Shown here piece by piece: positions 42,865-51,904 of a stretch of 64,000 nucleotides of DNA. Within the stretch, counting starts at the first letter, position 1, and each line of letters begins with the position of its first letter. Under the pieces are notes generated by a model that saw nothing but the letters and a program-made list of their open reading frames with translations, did no database searches and was not told the origin of the DNA. This DNA is from Pseudomonas monteilii (GTDB lineage Bacteria; Pseudomonadota; Gammaproteobacteria; Pseudomonadales; Pseudomonadaceae): assembly GCA_001534745.1 (NCBI GenBank), contig CP013997.1, positions 2,542,001 through 2,606,000 on the forward strand, in the 5' to 3' direction. A program made the translations under genes and the position numbers.

Positions 42865-44885
42865 CTGCCAAAGCCCCTCACAGGTAGGTTGACCAATAAA
42901 GACGGCGGCTTGAATGATACAAAATCAGAAGATGGAAACAGGCCTTTGCTATAATATTGAAAACTGGCATTTACTAATGCTTGGGCTTCCTCGCTCAGCT
43001 TTGCCCACCCCGATAATTTAGTGATTTTCATAAACCTATCTTTATCAATCTTCCAGTCCGCAATCTCCACCAACACTTCACGCATGTCCGGATCATCAAG
43101 GCTGTGAGCCTGGCCAATCGCAATGTCCATCGCCGTCACCCAGCGATGGTTCTCCGGGCTACGTAGAACGGCCGAATGGTAGCTGTTAGCAACCATCTCC
43201 TTCGGATCTGTGGACAGTCGGGCCTTGATTTCGTTAGGCGTCTCTTCGCGGTAAATGACATATCGATCCGCGCCCAGGCCGATAGCACGGCCCGGCAGAG
43301 GTTTTATCTGCATCTCTCTAGTCTGATCACCGGGCTCTTTGCCAGCGTTCCACTGGACACGTTCTTTTGTCAGATTGACTCGGTTGCGGATGGTACGCTC
43401 TGGGACCCATCTGAACCTGGCACTCGGATTGCCCAGCGCTGCGCAGATGCTCACGTCGTCCGGGCTGTCCAGCCCTGCCTGGGTGGGTGTGCCGGTTACT
43501 GCCTCGCCGCCAAACAGCTGTGGCGCATGCGGTGGACTCAAGGGCTCGGCGTTAATCAAGCGTTCATGACCGTTTATCATCGGCGCTTGCGAGGCCGCGC
43601 TGGGAATCGTCCAGCCGCCGGGGTAACGAGGTTCTCCCTCGGCGCGTAGCAGCGTTTGCTGAATGGCTTGACCGACCAGTACTGGCTCGCCATTGCGATG
43701 ACGCTTTGTCCACATGCGCTGATAGAAGCGCAATGACTGCAACGCCTTCATTGCCGGCTTGCCATCAGGCAAGGCATTGGGTACACCATAGGTACCGATG
43801 CCCTCCATTTTATCCAGCGCAACGGTGGTGTCCTGCGGGCAAAAGTACAGGTACACCTTGCCGCGGTTGTCGCGTTCGGGAAAGACGGTCAGGTTGCCGA
43901 CCTTGTCCTTGCGGGAGCCTTGCATGGGTGACCACTTGGGACCGGTACGACCGCCATAGGTCTTACTGTCCCTGAGCGCGGAAAGCGGCGGCTGGGCATG
44001 GGGTGCCTGAGTAACCGCGGTAACGATGTTGATCAACGTCGCGAGCGTGTCATGGCCTTTGGGTGTGGCCCTGGGCAGCACGCTGTAAGGCGTGTCCACC
44101 ATGATGATGGTGTCGGCACAGCGCTGGCCCTTGTCGATCAGCATGGCTTGGGCAAGCAGGGTAATCAAGGTGCCCTGGCTGTGGCCCATGATGGTGATGG
44201 TTTCATCGGGCGATACACGACGGATCTCGCTGACCAGCATGGCCAGACGGGTAGCTGCGAATACAAAGTAACGCCGGTGTGGTCCCTCTCCCATCCACTG
44301 AGTGTTGGGGAGACTAGGTTGTAAGCCATATCGGATGTAATCGTCAAAGCCTGGACCGTACATTTCCAGCAGGTTGTTGGTGGCATTGGTGAAAAAACCG
44401 CCGCCCTTGGCAAAGTGCCGGTCCAAACGATTCTCGAAAACATCCTGGTATTGGTCGCGAAGCTTGAACGGGTCATCGTTCTTGTCGCGCCTTATCTCGC
44501 CGGGCTCGGCGCGATAGCCCCAATAGAACGGGATCATGAGGCTGCGAGTTTTGGGATCGTCCGCGTCTCGCTTATAAAGAAACGTATCGGGATCGTCGAG
44601 AGTGGCTTTATGATCCTCACTGCGCTCCTCAGCCGGAGTATCTTTTGCAACCCTGTAGGCAGCCCCATACCGCCCCGCCTTCAGATCAGGCCGATCCAGC
44701 CGCTCGTTCACCCCCTGACACAACCCCGTCTCCACCGACTCGTACGAAGCCCCCGGATCGTTCACGCCATGCAGGAAGATCACCACGCCTGGCAGGTCGG
44801 CAGGCACCTCCAGCTTGCGTTCGCTGTTGAAGTTGGGAACCAGTCGAGTGACGCGTTCGGCCACCGTGTGCTGTTCGCCACTCAT
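42861..44885 (-). CDS. tle3: T6SS lipase effector, Tle3 family (DUF3274-type)
   Basis: 674-residue alpha/beta-hydrolase effector. The N-terminal half has VVIFLHGVNDPG (oxyanion region, about 34-45) and the nucleophile elbow GHSQG at 234-238 with Ser236. A candidate acid is Asp352 in CPQDTTV; the His is probably among those near residue 600. The C-terminal third matches the DUF3274-like region of Tle3. No signal peptide, as expected for a VgrG-delivered toxin acting on phospholipids in the prey periplasm. It overlaps vgrG upstream and tla3-1 downstream by 4 bp each. More A+T-rich than vgrG, suggesting separate acquisition. Confidence 0.88.
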   Translation of the reverse strand: MSGEQHTVAERVTRLVPNFNSERKLEVPADLPGVVIFLHGVNDPGASYESVETGLCQGVNERLDRPDLKAGRYGAAYRVAKDTPAEERSEDHKATLDDPDTFLYKRDADDPKTRSLMIPFYWGYRAEPGEIRRDKNDDPFKLRDQYQDVFENRLDRHFAKGGGFFTNATNNLLEMYGPGFDDYIRYGLQPSLPNTQWMGEGPHRRYFVFAATRLAMLVSEIRRVSPDETITIMGHSQGTLITLLAQAMLIDKGQRCADTIIMVDTPYSVLPRATPKGHDTLATLINIVTAVTQAPHAQPPLSALRDSKTYGGRTGPKWSPMQGSRKDKVGNLTVFPERDNRGKVYLYFCPQDTTVALDKMEGIGTYGVPNALPDGKPAMKALQSLRFYQRMWTKRHRNGEPVLVGQAIQQTLLRAEGEPRYPGGWTIPSAASQAPMINGHERLINAEPLSPPHAPQLFGGEAVTGTPTQAGLDSPDDVSICAALGNPSARFRWVPERTIRNRVNLTKERVQWNAGKEPGDQTREMQIKPLPGRAIGLGADRYVIYREETPNEIKARLSTDPKEMVANSYHSAVLRSPENHRWVTAMDIAIGQAHSLDDPDMREVLVEIADWKIDKDRFMKITKLSGWAKLSEEAQALVNASFQYYSKGLFPSSDFVSFKPPSLLVNLPVRGFGR

Positions 44886-47437
44886 TGGTTGCCTCCTGTT
44901 CTGCCGGTGCTGCGCAGGGCAGCCACGTGTGCCTGGTGCATCGCTTCGCGTTCGACGTGCTCGGTGAGCCCGTTGGCGTCGGTCAGGCCCTGCACGGTGC
45001 TGCCGTCATCGAGCTTGATCTGGTAGGCGTGGTCGACGGCCATGCGCACGCTGTCGTCAGCGTGCCCCGGGTAGTGGAAGGCCAGACGTTGCGCCGCCGG
45101 GTCGCGGGTGAAGGCGGGCAACGGGGCGCTGTCGGTGCGGGGGCCGACCCAGTCATGCTCGCTGGCATGGACGGTCACCTTGCCTTGGCTGCCGATTTCG
45201 ACGCCGCCGCCGATCTTGATGTAGCTGCCATCGTCGGCCACCAGGCGCAGGGTCGGCGCGGTGATGACCACCTCACCCTCGGCGGCCGACAGGTGCAGGT
45301 TCTTCTGTGCGTTGACGGTGATGTCGTCTTCCTGGGCCTGGACCAGCACCTTGCCGCGGTTGGCGATGGCGCTGATGCCTTCATCCTGGGCGAAGGCACT
45401 GATGCCCTTGCCGGCCTGCAGACGCATGGCGGCGCCGCTGGTCAACTGCAGATGGTCCTGGGCGGTGGTGTCGTGGTTGGCACCGGCATAGTGAATTTGC
45501 GAGCGAGGGGTGGCACTGGCGATACCGGCTTCGGCCGCAACGGCCATGACGGGCTCGCCCGGGGTGTCGCTATCGGGCGCTGGCCACTGCTTCAGCGCCT
45601 GACTCAAGGCGTCCATGCCCTCGCCGTCCACCGCTGCCCCACCTCGCGCCGCGGCAGTCTGGCCGAGGCTTTTGAACAGCTCCCCGCACTCGGCCAGCAG
45701 CGTCAGCAGCTCTTCACGGTCCAGCTGTGCCCCCGCGGCCTCCCGGCGGGCGTAGGTGGTCAGCAGCATGCCTTGGGCGGCGCGCAGGGCAATCGCGGCG
45801 TCGGTGCGCAATTCAGCCCCGTCGCCACGGGCATTGGCCTGGCCATCGGTACGTGGCTCGGTGAGTTTGCCCAGATTGAGCGCTGTGGCCTGGTGCGTGG
45901 TGCCGACACGGGCCCGCAAGGCGCCAGGCGTGTCGTCGAACAATAGCTCGTTGAAACCGCGGCCCTTGTGCTCCTGGGTCTGGATGCCGGAAAGCGCGCG
46001 GTTGCCGGGCAGGCCGGAGGCCTTGCTGAAGCGCGGCGGTGTCTGTTCGGCGTTGTCCAGCACCGAGGTCACCACGGGGCGATCGATGTCGCCGGCCAGG
46101 AAGGTGACCAGCACTTCCTGGCCGATACGCGGTACGAATTGATGGCCGAAGCCGCTGCCAGCGCTGGGCATCGCGACCCGCACCCAGGTGGTTCCCTGCG
46201 GCAGGCTGCCGCTGCGTTGCCAGTGGAACCGGACCTGGACCCGCGCCAGCTCGTCCGTGTAGACCTCTTCATCCTGCGGGCCGACCACGATCGCAGTGAG
46301 TGGCCCATTGATGGTCGGGCGCGGCACGGTGATCGGGTGGCGGTAAGGGATGTGCTGGCGAATACAGACGAACTGGTTGTCGTAACCTGCAGGCTCATCG
46401 GAGAAGTAGTTGTTGCGCCCACGGTGCTCGACCGACACGAGCAGGAACTGACGCGCGTCTGCCGGGCCCTCATCATGGTCGAAGTGCTGGGTCAGTTCGA
46501 AAGTGTAGCCCGCACGCATGGCCCGGCAGTTGCTGGCGCCGGTGAAGGTCTTGGCCTGGACTTCCATGGCCTCCAGGCGGCGACGGACCAGCGCCTGACC
46601 CCCTTCAGGCAGGCGGTGACTGTAGGCACCGAGCACATCGTAGATCTCGTAGGACGCGACATCGCCCTGTTCGTTGAGGCTGTCCATGTGGATGGGCAGC
46701 GGGTTTCTTGGCTGCTTGTAATCGAACGTCTGGATGGCCATCTTGCCCGACTGCATTTCCCGATGGCTGCGCCATTGGGTGATGGCGTCGTCGGTCTCGG
46801 TGACGGCGGCGCTGTGGTAGCGGATATGCGGTTGTTCGGGCAACGCCTGCAGCGCCTGGGATTCATCGGCGATGATCAGGCGATGCCCGTCCGTGTCGTG
46901 ATCGAAGTAGAAGAACAGGCCATCCTGCTCCAGCAGGCGCAACACGAAATCCAGATCGGTTTCGCGATACTGGGTGATGTAGCTGTGGGAATCGAGCGGC
47001 TTGAGCAGGCGAAACTCGAATGCAGCCAGCCCGCCGTAATGCTCGAAAACGGTGCGAATGACCGTTTCGATGGTCTGCTCTTGAAAGATCCGCGAATCGA
47101 CGCGTCGCGTCAGCATCCACAGCCAGGGGCTCAGTGTCGCACTGTAGCGCGCCAGGCCACCGTCGCTGCCCAGCAGGTTGAACTGGGTGATGTGCCCATG
47201 GACAGGACGTACGCCGCCGTCGGCCAGTTCGATGTCCAGACGGGCCGGCTGGCCGATCAACGACTTGAGTTCGAGCCTGGCGTCCTGGCTGATCAGGGAC
47301 AGCTTGAAGCTGAACAGCGTGGACAACCCTTCATGGCCGCTGAAGTGCTCCAGCAGCAACGTCTGGTCATCTCGAAAGGGCGTGGTGAGCTTGATCAGCC
47401 GACGGTTCTGTGGTGCGAAGATCTTCGTCAAGTCCAT
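44882..47437 (-). CDS. vgrG: T6SS spike protein VgrG with C-terminal extension
   Basis: 851-residue VgrG. A gp27-like base (to about residue 390) includes TQYRETDLDFVLRLLEQDGLFFYF, the gp5 OB-fold follows (VQVRFHWQR, WVRVAMPSAG, VLVTFLAGDIDRPVV), then a DUF2345 beta-helix (about 500-770). The last 75 residues resemble the transthyretin-like tail that binds Tle effectors (YPGHADDSVRMAVDHAYQI, GLTDANGLTEHV). AAGGAG lies 10 bp before the ATG. It heads the effector operon; there are no tss genes nearby. Confidence 0.93.
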   Translation of the reverse strand: MDLTKIFAPQNRRLIKLTTPFRDDQTLLLEHFSGHEGLSTLFSFKLSLISQDARLELKSLIGQPARLDIELADGGVRPVHGHITQFNLLGSDGGLARYSATLSPWLWMLTRRVDSRIFQEQTIETVIRTVFEHYGGLAAFEFRLLKPLDSHSYITQYRETDLDFVLRLLEQDGLFFYFDHDTDGHRLIIADESQALQALPEQPHIRYHSAAVTETDDAITQWRSHREMQSGKMAIQTFDYKQPRNPLPIHMDSLNEQGDVASYEIYDVLGAYSHRLPEGGQALVRRRLEAMEVQAKTFTGASNCRAMRAGYTFELTQHFDHDEGPADARQFLLVSVEHRGRNNYFSDEPAGYDNQFVCIRQHIPYRHPITVPRPTINGPLTAIVVGPQDEEVYTDELARVQVRFHWQRSGSLPQGTTWVRVAMPSAGSGFGHQFVPRIGQEVLVTFLAGDIDRPVVTSVLDNAEQTPPRFSKASGLPGNRALSGIQTQEHKGRGFNELLFDDTPGALRARVGTTHQATALNLGKLTEPRTDGQANARGDGAELRTDAAIALRAAQGMLLTTYARREAAGAQLDREELLTLLAECGELFKSLGQTAAARGGAAVDGEGMDALSQALKQWPAPDSDTPGEPVMAVAAEAGIASATPRSQIHYAGANHDTTAQDHLQLTSGAAMRLQAGKGISAFAQDEGISAIANRGKVLVQAQEDDITVNAQKNLHLSAAEGEVVITAPTLRLVADDGSYIKIGGGVEIGSQGKVTVHASEHDWVGPRTDSAPLPAFTRDPAAQRLAFHYPGHADDSVRMAVDHAYQIKLDDGSTVQGLTDANGLTEHVEREAMHQAHVAALRSTGRTGGNQ

Positions 47438-47579
47438 GACGATACTGCTCCTTGATAAAACAAGCAGCGGAAAGTATCACAATCGTCAGGACTTCAATCA
47501 CTTGGATTCGCTAGGAGTTGAAGAACTGTGACAGGCGTCCCATTGACAGCAATCGTTCCGTGTTATCAGCAACATCAAC

Positions 47580-48113
47580 TCAGTCTGGCGCCGTCACCCG
47601 GTAGAGCCCGCCCTCCCCGGCAACGAAACCGGCTTGGGTGAACATCACATAAGGGGTCTTTTCTGGATACCTGCGACGATCGCGATCCTCGCTTTCGGAC
47701 GGGTTATCCGCACTGCCTGCCGAGAACTGAAAGAGAAAAAGGCCTTCGGTCGATAGCGCGCACGTCAGCTGATCAGGCAGTGTCCCACCCTCCGCACGCA
47801 TCTCCTTCTCTTTATCCTCGGGCAACCCGACCTTCAGCGGTATGCGCACCCATTGACCTGCGACGTCACCTTTGGCCATCAGTGCAAAGCCGGCGGCGTC
47901 TTTAACGACCTTCAGCGCTACTTCATCTCGAGGCGGGGAGGTTTCGATGATGCTTTTATCTTCAGGCTGGGTGGCGAAACTACCGATGAAGCCATCGCAT
48001 TCATACTTGGAGGCTGCTGCCGAACCGCTGAACGCCAGTGCGAGCGGCAATGCAATGAATGAAGCCCGCAAAAGGCCAACGCTTGAGGTGGTAAGACGAG
48101 AATCGATACGCAT
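47580..48113 (-). CDS. Exported protein; candidate Tle3 immunity protein
   Basis: 177-residue protein with a signal peptide (cleavage near AAA-SKYEC, residue about 34) and thus periplasmic. AAGGA 7 bp before the ATG at 48111-48113 fixes the start. The mature part is mixed alpha/beta with two cysteines (YECDG, LTCAL) likely in a disulfide, and ends GGLYRVTAPD. No family is recognised. It sits 142 bp upstream of vgrG on the same strand. Tle3 systems need a periplasmic immunity protein, none lies between vgrG and tle3, and this is the only exported small protein in the cluster. The immunity role is inference. Confidence 0.6.
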   Translation of the reverse strand: MRIDSRLTTSSVGLLRASFIALPLALAFSGSAAASKYECDGFIGSFATQPEDKSIIETSPPRDEVALKVVKDAAGFALMAKGDVAGQWVRIPLKVGLPEDKEKEMRAEGGTLPDQLTCALSTEGLFLFQFSAGSADNPSESEDRDRRRYPEKTPYVMFTQAGFVAGEGGLYRVTAPD

Positions 48114-48399
48114 GGAAGTCCTTTTCAATAGTCGGTTGAAGCCTGGTGATGCAGTCGTGCCATACAGATCATGCCGCATTGAGCGGCCCAGGTGTTCCAG
48201 ATTCTGCGCAACATGTCGAAAAATCCAAACAGCGTCTAGTAACCTCAAGGGCTCGTAGACGCCTCGGTCAATGACCCCATTGAGCCTCTTCGCAGCGCTT
48301 CCAGGCTGCAATAGAACACCTGCCCACCCGTCCAGCCTGGATGCAAAGCCAGTAACCAAGCCCTGCGTCTTGTAGTAGCGTCACCCCCTCAACGAACGG

Positions 48400-48431
48400 C
48401 CCGGTCCGTCATCGTCAGCCCAGGGACCGGG
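48400..48431 (+). other. Inverted repeat in the 48114-48452 gap
   Basis: CCCGGTCC (48400-48407) / GGACCGGG (48424-48431), 8 bp perfect, 16-nt loop, ending 12 bp before the AGGAGG of the next gene. It could be a terminator remnant or a translational hairpin. The rest of this 340-bp gap shows no gene. Confidence 0.35.
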
Positions 48432-48452
48432 CGATTGCGATCAGGAGGCAAC

Positions 48453-48773
48453 ATGCAACCGGTGGTAGGCCAAGACGCACTCGATTCGGCATTGATCGCG
48501 TTCGCGCGGTACAAGATCGGGGAAACGAAATTTTCCGCACTGGAGCGTGCGATGAGTTTCGAGGTCGGCGAGGCGCTTTCCCGAAGCGAGTGGGTGAGGT
48601 TCTCGATTTCGAAACTGCCGTCGGGTCGTTATCGCATCGCGGACGAGGGAGAGAACGCCATCACGGAGGCGGGCCGCGCGCACCTCGCGGCGCTTCGAGC
48701 GACTCAGGGTTGTCACGAGCCCCAGCTGGCTTCGCATGCCGTGACACCTTTGCTCACACCTGGACAGGCCTGA
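48453..48773 (+). CDS. Hypothetical protein
   Basis: 106-residue soluble protein with AGGAGG at 48443-48448 before ATG 48453. The central part (FARYKIGETKFSALERAMSF, then SKLPSGRYRIADEGENAITE) is helix plus strand and could be a small winged-helix-like fold, but I recognise no family. It is followed after 3 bp by the GFA gene, likely one operon. Confidence 0.6.
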   Translation: MQPVVGQDALDSALIAFARYKIGETKFSALERAMSFEVGEALSRSEWVRFSISKLPSGRYRIADEGENAITEAGRAHLAALRATQGCHEPQLASHAVTPLLTPGQA

Positions 48774-48776
48774 GCC

Positions 48777-49172
48777 ATGAAAGGAAGCTGCGCCTGCGGC
48801 GCCGTCGCGTATGGGATCGACAGCATCGACATGCCGATCAGTCACTGCCACTGCCGCACGTGTCGTAAAACCCACGCCGCTGCCTATGTCACCACGGCAG
48901 GCGTGCTCAGGCATCACTTCACCTGGACGCGTGGCACGCTAGCCCTGAAAGCGTTCGAATCCTCGCCAGGCAAACGCCGATTCTTCTGCGGCCACTGCGG
49001 CTCGCACCTGGCAGCCGAGCGGGATGGCGCTGCTGCGATGATCATACGGGTGGCGACACTGGACGATGCGCCTCCTGCCCGTCCCGCATTCCATATCTGG
49101 ACCGCGCATGCCGTGGACTGGCTGGACGGTGAGGGTTTGCCCGAGTACCACCAGTGGCAGCCTGACCGTTAA
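48777..49172 (+). CDS. GFA/CENP-V family zinc protein
   Basis: 131-residue protein of the glutathione-dependent formaldehyde-activating (GFA) family. The zinc ligands are in CACG (Cys5, Cys7), HCHCRTC (Cys24, Cys26, Cys29) and FFCGHCGSHL. Family members bind glutathione adducts; the enzymatic role is uncertain for most. It begins 3 bp after the previous gene. Confidence 0.87.
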   Translation: MKGSCACGAVAYGIDSIDMPISHCHCRTCRKTHAAAYVTTAGVLRHHFTWTRGTLALKAFESSPGKRRFFCGHCGSHLAAERDGAAAMIIRVATLDDAPPARPAFHIWTAHAVDWLDGEGLPEYHQWQPDR

Positions 49173-49261
49173 CGTCCGACAGCCTCCTGAATGGTGGCAG
49201 GTCCAAACGCGACAAGGTGCGTGCTACCCACGTGCCTTGCGCCGCAAATCCGGTTACAGTA

Positions 49262-49385
49262 GCGCCCCTTGTTGGGGAGTAGCCTGCCCTTGACCGCGGT
49301 CAAGGTGCGTTCGTGTCAACATTCTTGGCCACCTGCCATGGCACGAACACCTTTCGGTTGGCGAGACCAGCGATGCCTCCATGCC
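49262..49385 (+). promoter_or_regulatory. Mn2+ riboswitch (yybP-ykoY type) upstream of mntP
   Basis: The leader has the conserved GGGGAGTAGCC element (49274-49284) and a later GGCGAGACCAGCGATGCCTCC-like segment (split across 49360-49380). Between them is a long arm (GTTCGTG paired with CACGAAC) and an internal TTGACCGCGGTCAA hairpin. The yybP-ykoY class binds Mn2+ and sits in front of mntP in proteobacteria, which agrees with the gene 55 bp downstream. The exact 3' boundary is inferred. Confidence 0.75.
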
Positions 49386-49440
49386 CCAGGTCGGGCGTGT
49401 GGCGGCGTCGTTGACTCACAGCCCGACCGGATGCACGACC

Positions 49441-50010
49441 GTGAGCCTGATTTCCCTTTTCTTCATTGCCTTGGCCATGTCCACCGATGCCTTCGCCGCC
49501 GCCATCGGCAAAGGGTCCAGCCTGCACAAGCCCACCTTGCGCGAAGCATTGCGTACAGGCGTGATCTTCGGCCTCATCGAAGCGGTGACGCCGCTCGTCG
49601 GCTGGGCCATCGGCCAGGTCGCCGCGCGCCATGTCGCGCAGTGGGACCACTGGATCGCCTTCGTGCTGCTGGTGGCGCTGGGGCTGCACATGATCTACAA
49701 CGGTTGCAAGCACGATGAGGCCGAGGACGAAAAGCCCGCCCAGCACTCGTTCTTCAGGCTGGCGCTCACGGCCTTCGCCACCAGTATCGATGCCCTGGCG
49801 GTCGGCGTAGGCCTGGCCTTCGTCGACGTCAACATCCTGGTGGCGGCCGGCGCCATCGGCGTGGCCACGCTGGTCATGGTGACCGTGGGGGTGATGCTGG
49901 GTCGCGCACTGGGCGCCGTGGTCGGCAAACGGGCCGAGATCGTGGGGGGCGTGGTGCTGATGCTGGTCGGTGCCACCATCCTCTACGAGCACCTGTCAGC
50001 GGCTGCCTGA
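49441..50010 (+). CDS. mntP: Manganese efflux pump MntP
   Basis: 189-residue inner-membrane protein, six helices in two repeats. The motif pair [12 protein letters not shown] (first repeat) and [12 protein letters not shown] (second repeat) carries the conserved Asp residues of the MntP pathway. The GTG start at 49441 gives the family length (about 188); the frame opens 60 bp earlier inside the leader. It exports Mn2+ when the riboswitch senses excess. Confidence 0.92.
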   Translation: MSLISLFFIALAMSTDAFAAAIGKGSSLHKPTLREALRTGVIFGLIEAVTPLVGWAIGQVAARHVAQWDHWIAFVLLVALGLHMIYNGCKHDEAEDEKPAQHSFFRLALTAFATSIDALAVGVGLAFVDVNILVAAGAIGVATLVMVTVGVMLGRALGAVVGKRAEIVGGVVLMLVGATILYEHLSAAA

Positions 50011-50159
50011 GTCAAGAACAGGCTTGGCGTGCGAACCTTGATCAGCGACCATTGTCCGATCGCTGGGCCGCGCGCCGCTTGCCGTGGATACCCCAATGCC
50101 TCACGCTGCATGGATTGCTAACAGGTACGTTAGCCGACCGGATTCTGGAGCTTCCTTCA

Positions 50160-50687
50160 ATGCCTTCTTCACACTTGCAGCCTCATGACTATCTGTCGCC
50201 CGAAGAACGTTCCGCGATCGCCGAAATCGAGGCGACGACCAGCATTCTGCGGCTGGTCACCCGGTTGACCGGCATGCGGTTCGCCGGGATCGCCAAGTTC
50301 ACCGACACCGAATGGATCACCTGCATGGTGCATGACGTCGGTGAACTGGGCATCGAGGAAGGTGACTGCGAACCTCTGGAAGTCACGTTGTGCAGCGAGT
50401 TCAAACGCGATCCACGTGCTTTGCTGGTGCCCAAGATCAGCGAGGACGTCCGTTTCGCCACCCGGCCCGTGGTCAAGCGCTTCGACCTGGAAAGCTACGC
50501 CGGGGTGCCGATCTTCCTGCCCGATGGCCGTCTGTACGGTGCCCTCTGCGCGCTGGATTCCGAGCCTACGCTGTTCGACAACCCAGACCTGGCCGAAACC
50601 CTGGACCTCTTCGCTCGCCTGATCGGGTGCATCTTCTACGCCAACCTGGCCCCTCAGCCGACGCCTCCCGTGGCCCAACCCGCCTGA
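50160..50687 (+). CDS. GAF-domain protein
   Basis: 175-residue cytoplasmic protein, start ATG 50160 with GGAG at 50147-50150. Almost the whole length is one GAF domain (GMRFAGIAKFTDTEWITCMVHD, VKRFDLESYAGVPIFLPDGRLYGALCALDSEP). A stand-alone GAF without output domain may act as a small-molecule sensor or partner of another protein. The ligand is unknown. Confidence 0.82.
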   Translation: MPSSHLQPHDYLSPEERSAIAEIEATTSILRLVTRLTGMRFAGIAKFTDTEWITCMVHDVGELGIEEGDCEPLEVTLCSEFKRDPRALLVPKISEDVRFATRPVVKRFDLESYAGVPIFLPDGRLYGALCALDSEPTLFDNPDLAETLDLFARLIGCIFYANLAPQPTPPVAQPA

Positions 50688-50865
50688 CGGGCAACAGCCT
50701 CGAAACGGGCGGAAACAACCGCCCGCTCCACGCCCGAAGTTCAGCGCGAATGACCCGCGGTAGCGATTATTTCGTACCCGACGAACTGCTCTAAAAAAAC
50801 TGAATCCTGCCCGCGACGCCTCAGTCAAGAATCATGAACGCAGTTAATCTGACGAGGTAACAGCC

Positions 50866-51015
50866 ATGACTATCGAAGCAGAGACACTCGTACAACTGAC
50901 CGAGGCACTTCAGGAACGCGGCTTGACGCTGGTCTCAGACATCCACTTCACACGTGCCCCCTACCGGCACAACAACCGCTGGATCTGCATGGTCGAATAT
51001 TCGGCTCAGGCGTGA
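50866..51015 (+). CDS. 49-residue hypothetical protein
   Basis: A short frame from ATG 50866 with GAGG at 50854-50857: MTIEAETLVQLTEALQERGL, then TLVSDIHFTRAPYRHNNRW and a short end. The amphipathic helix plus strand and the clear ribosome-binding site support coding, but no family is recognised. It lies at the right end of the accessory region, before tusD. Confidence 0.5.
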   Translation: MTIEAETLVQLTEALQERGLTLVSDIHFTRAPYRHNNRWICMVEYSAQA

Positions 51016-51150
51016 TTCGCGCGTCACAGCGACGACCCGTTGCTGACCCGATGCACCTGGCGCCGCGTCGCCAGGGTGCAGGGGACGTGTAGGGGTACGG
51101 CCACCCAAGTTTTGCTTTATCATGGCGGCAGTTACCAGACAGAGCCTTCC

Positions 51151-51543
51151 ATGAGATTCGCCATCGCGGTTTTTTCCCCCGCCCATGCGCCCTCCTCGCG
51201 CCGTGCACTGCGGTTCGCCGAAGCGATCCTGGCCGGCGGGCATCAGATCGAGCGCCTGTTCTTCTATCAGGACGGTGTCCACAGCGCCTCGGGCAATATC
51301 GTCGCGCCGCAGGATGAGTGCGACATTGCCGCTCAATGGCGCCAGTTCATCACCGAGCACCAACTCGACGCGGTGGTCTGCATCGCCGCTGCCTTGCGCC
51401 GGGGCGTACTCGACGCCTCGGAAGCCAGCCGTTACCAGCGTGAGGCTGCCAACCTGCCTGCGCCTTGGGTGCTGTCAGGGCTAGGCCAGCTGCACGAAGC
51501 GGCACAATCGGCCGACCGCCTGGTCTGCTTCGGAGGCGACTGA
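51151..51543 (+). CDS. tusD: Sulfur relay protein TusD
   Basis: 130-residue subunit of the TusBCD complex that passes persulfide sulfur from TusA to TusE for 2-thiolation of tRNA wobble uridine. The DsrE-like fold starts MRFAIAVFSPAHA, and the sulfur-accepting Cys77 lies in VVCIAAALRRG. First gene of tusDCBE. The frame is open upstream to 51040; ATG 51151 gives the usual length. Confidence 0.92.
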   Translation: MRFAIAVFSPAHAPSSRRALRFAEAILAGGHQIERLFFYQDGVHSASGNIVAPQDECDIAAQWRQFITEHQLDAVVCIAAALRRGVLDASEASRYQREAANLPAPWVLSGLGQLHEAAQSADRLVCFGGD

Positions 51544-51544
51544 C

Positions 51545-51904
51545 ATGAGCCACTCCCTGTTGATCATCAGCCGTCAGGCACCTGGGTCGGGCCTGGGCGC
51601 ACGGGAAGCGCTGGACATCGCTTTGGCAGGCGGAGCCTTCGACCTGCCGCTGGGCATGCTCTTTCTCGACGACGGCGTTTTCCAGCTGCTCGACCGGCAA
51701 CGACCTGCGCACCTAGAGCAGAAGCGCCTGGCCGCCAACCTGCAGGCGCTGCCGCTGTTCGGTGTCGAGCAGTTGTACGCCTGCGCCGCCAGCCTCGCTA
51801 GCCGTGGCCTGGCCGACGAGACCTTGGCCCTGCCAGTCGAGACGCTCGATGACGCAGGGCTGCGCGCCCTGCTTGCCCGCTTCGATCAGGTGATGACCTT
51901 ATGA
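51545..51904 (+). CDS. tusC: Sulfur relay protein TusC
   Basis: 119-residue DsrF-like subunit of TusBCD (MSHSLLIISRQAPGSGLGAR, GMLFLDDGVFQL). It starts 1 bp after the tusD stop and its end overlaps the tusB start by 4 bp. Structural partner of TusB and TusD in the hexamer. Confidence 0.9.
   Translation: MSHSLLIISRQAPGSGLGAREALDIALAGGAFDLPLGMLFLDDGVFQLLDRQRPAHLEQKRLAANLQALPLFGVEQLYACAASLASRGLADETLALPVETLDDAGLRALLARFDQVMTL

Noticed and set aside
42861..47437. A T6SS structural cluster around vgrG
   Set aside because: No tss genes (tssB, tssC, tssM, hcp and others) are recognisable; only spike, tip, adaptor and effector genes are present.
33340..51150. Classical integrative island with flanking direct repeats
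   Set aside because: I could not find a second copy of the tRNA-Ser 3' end or an integrase in the interval, so no att sites are annotated.
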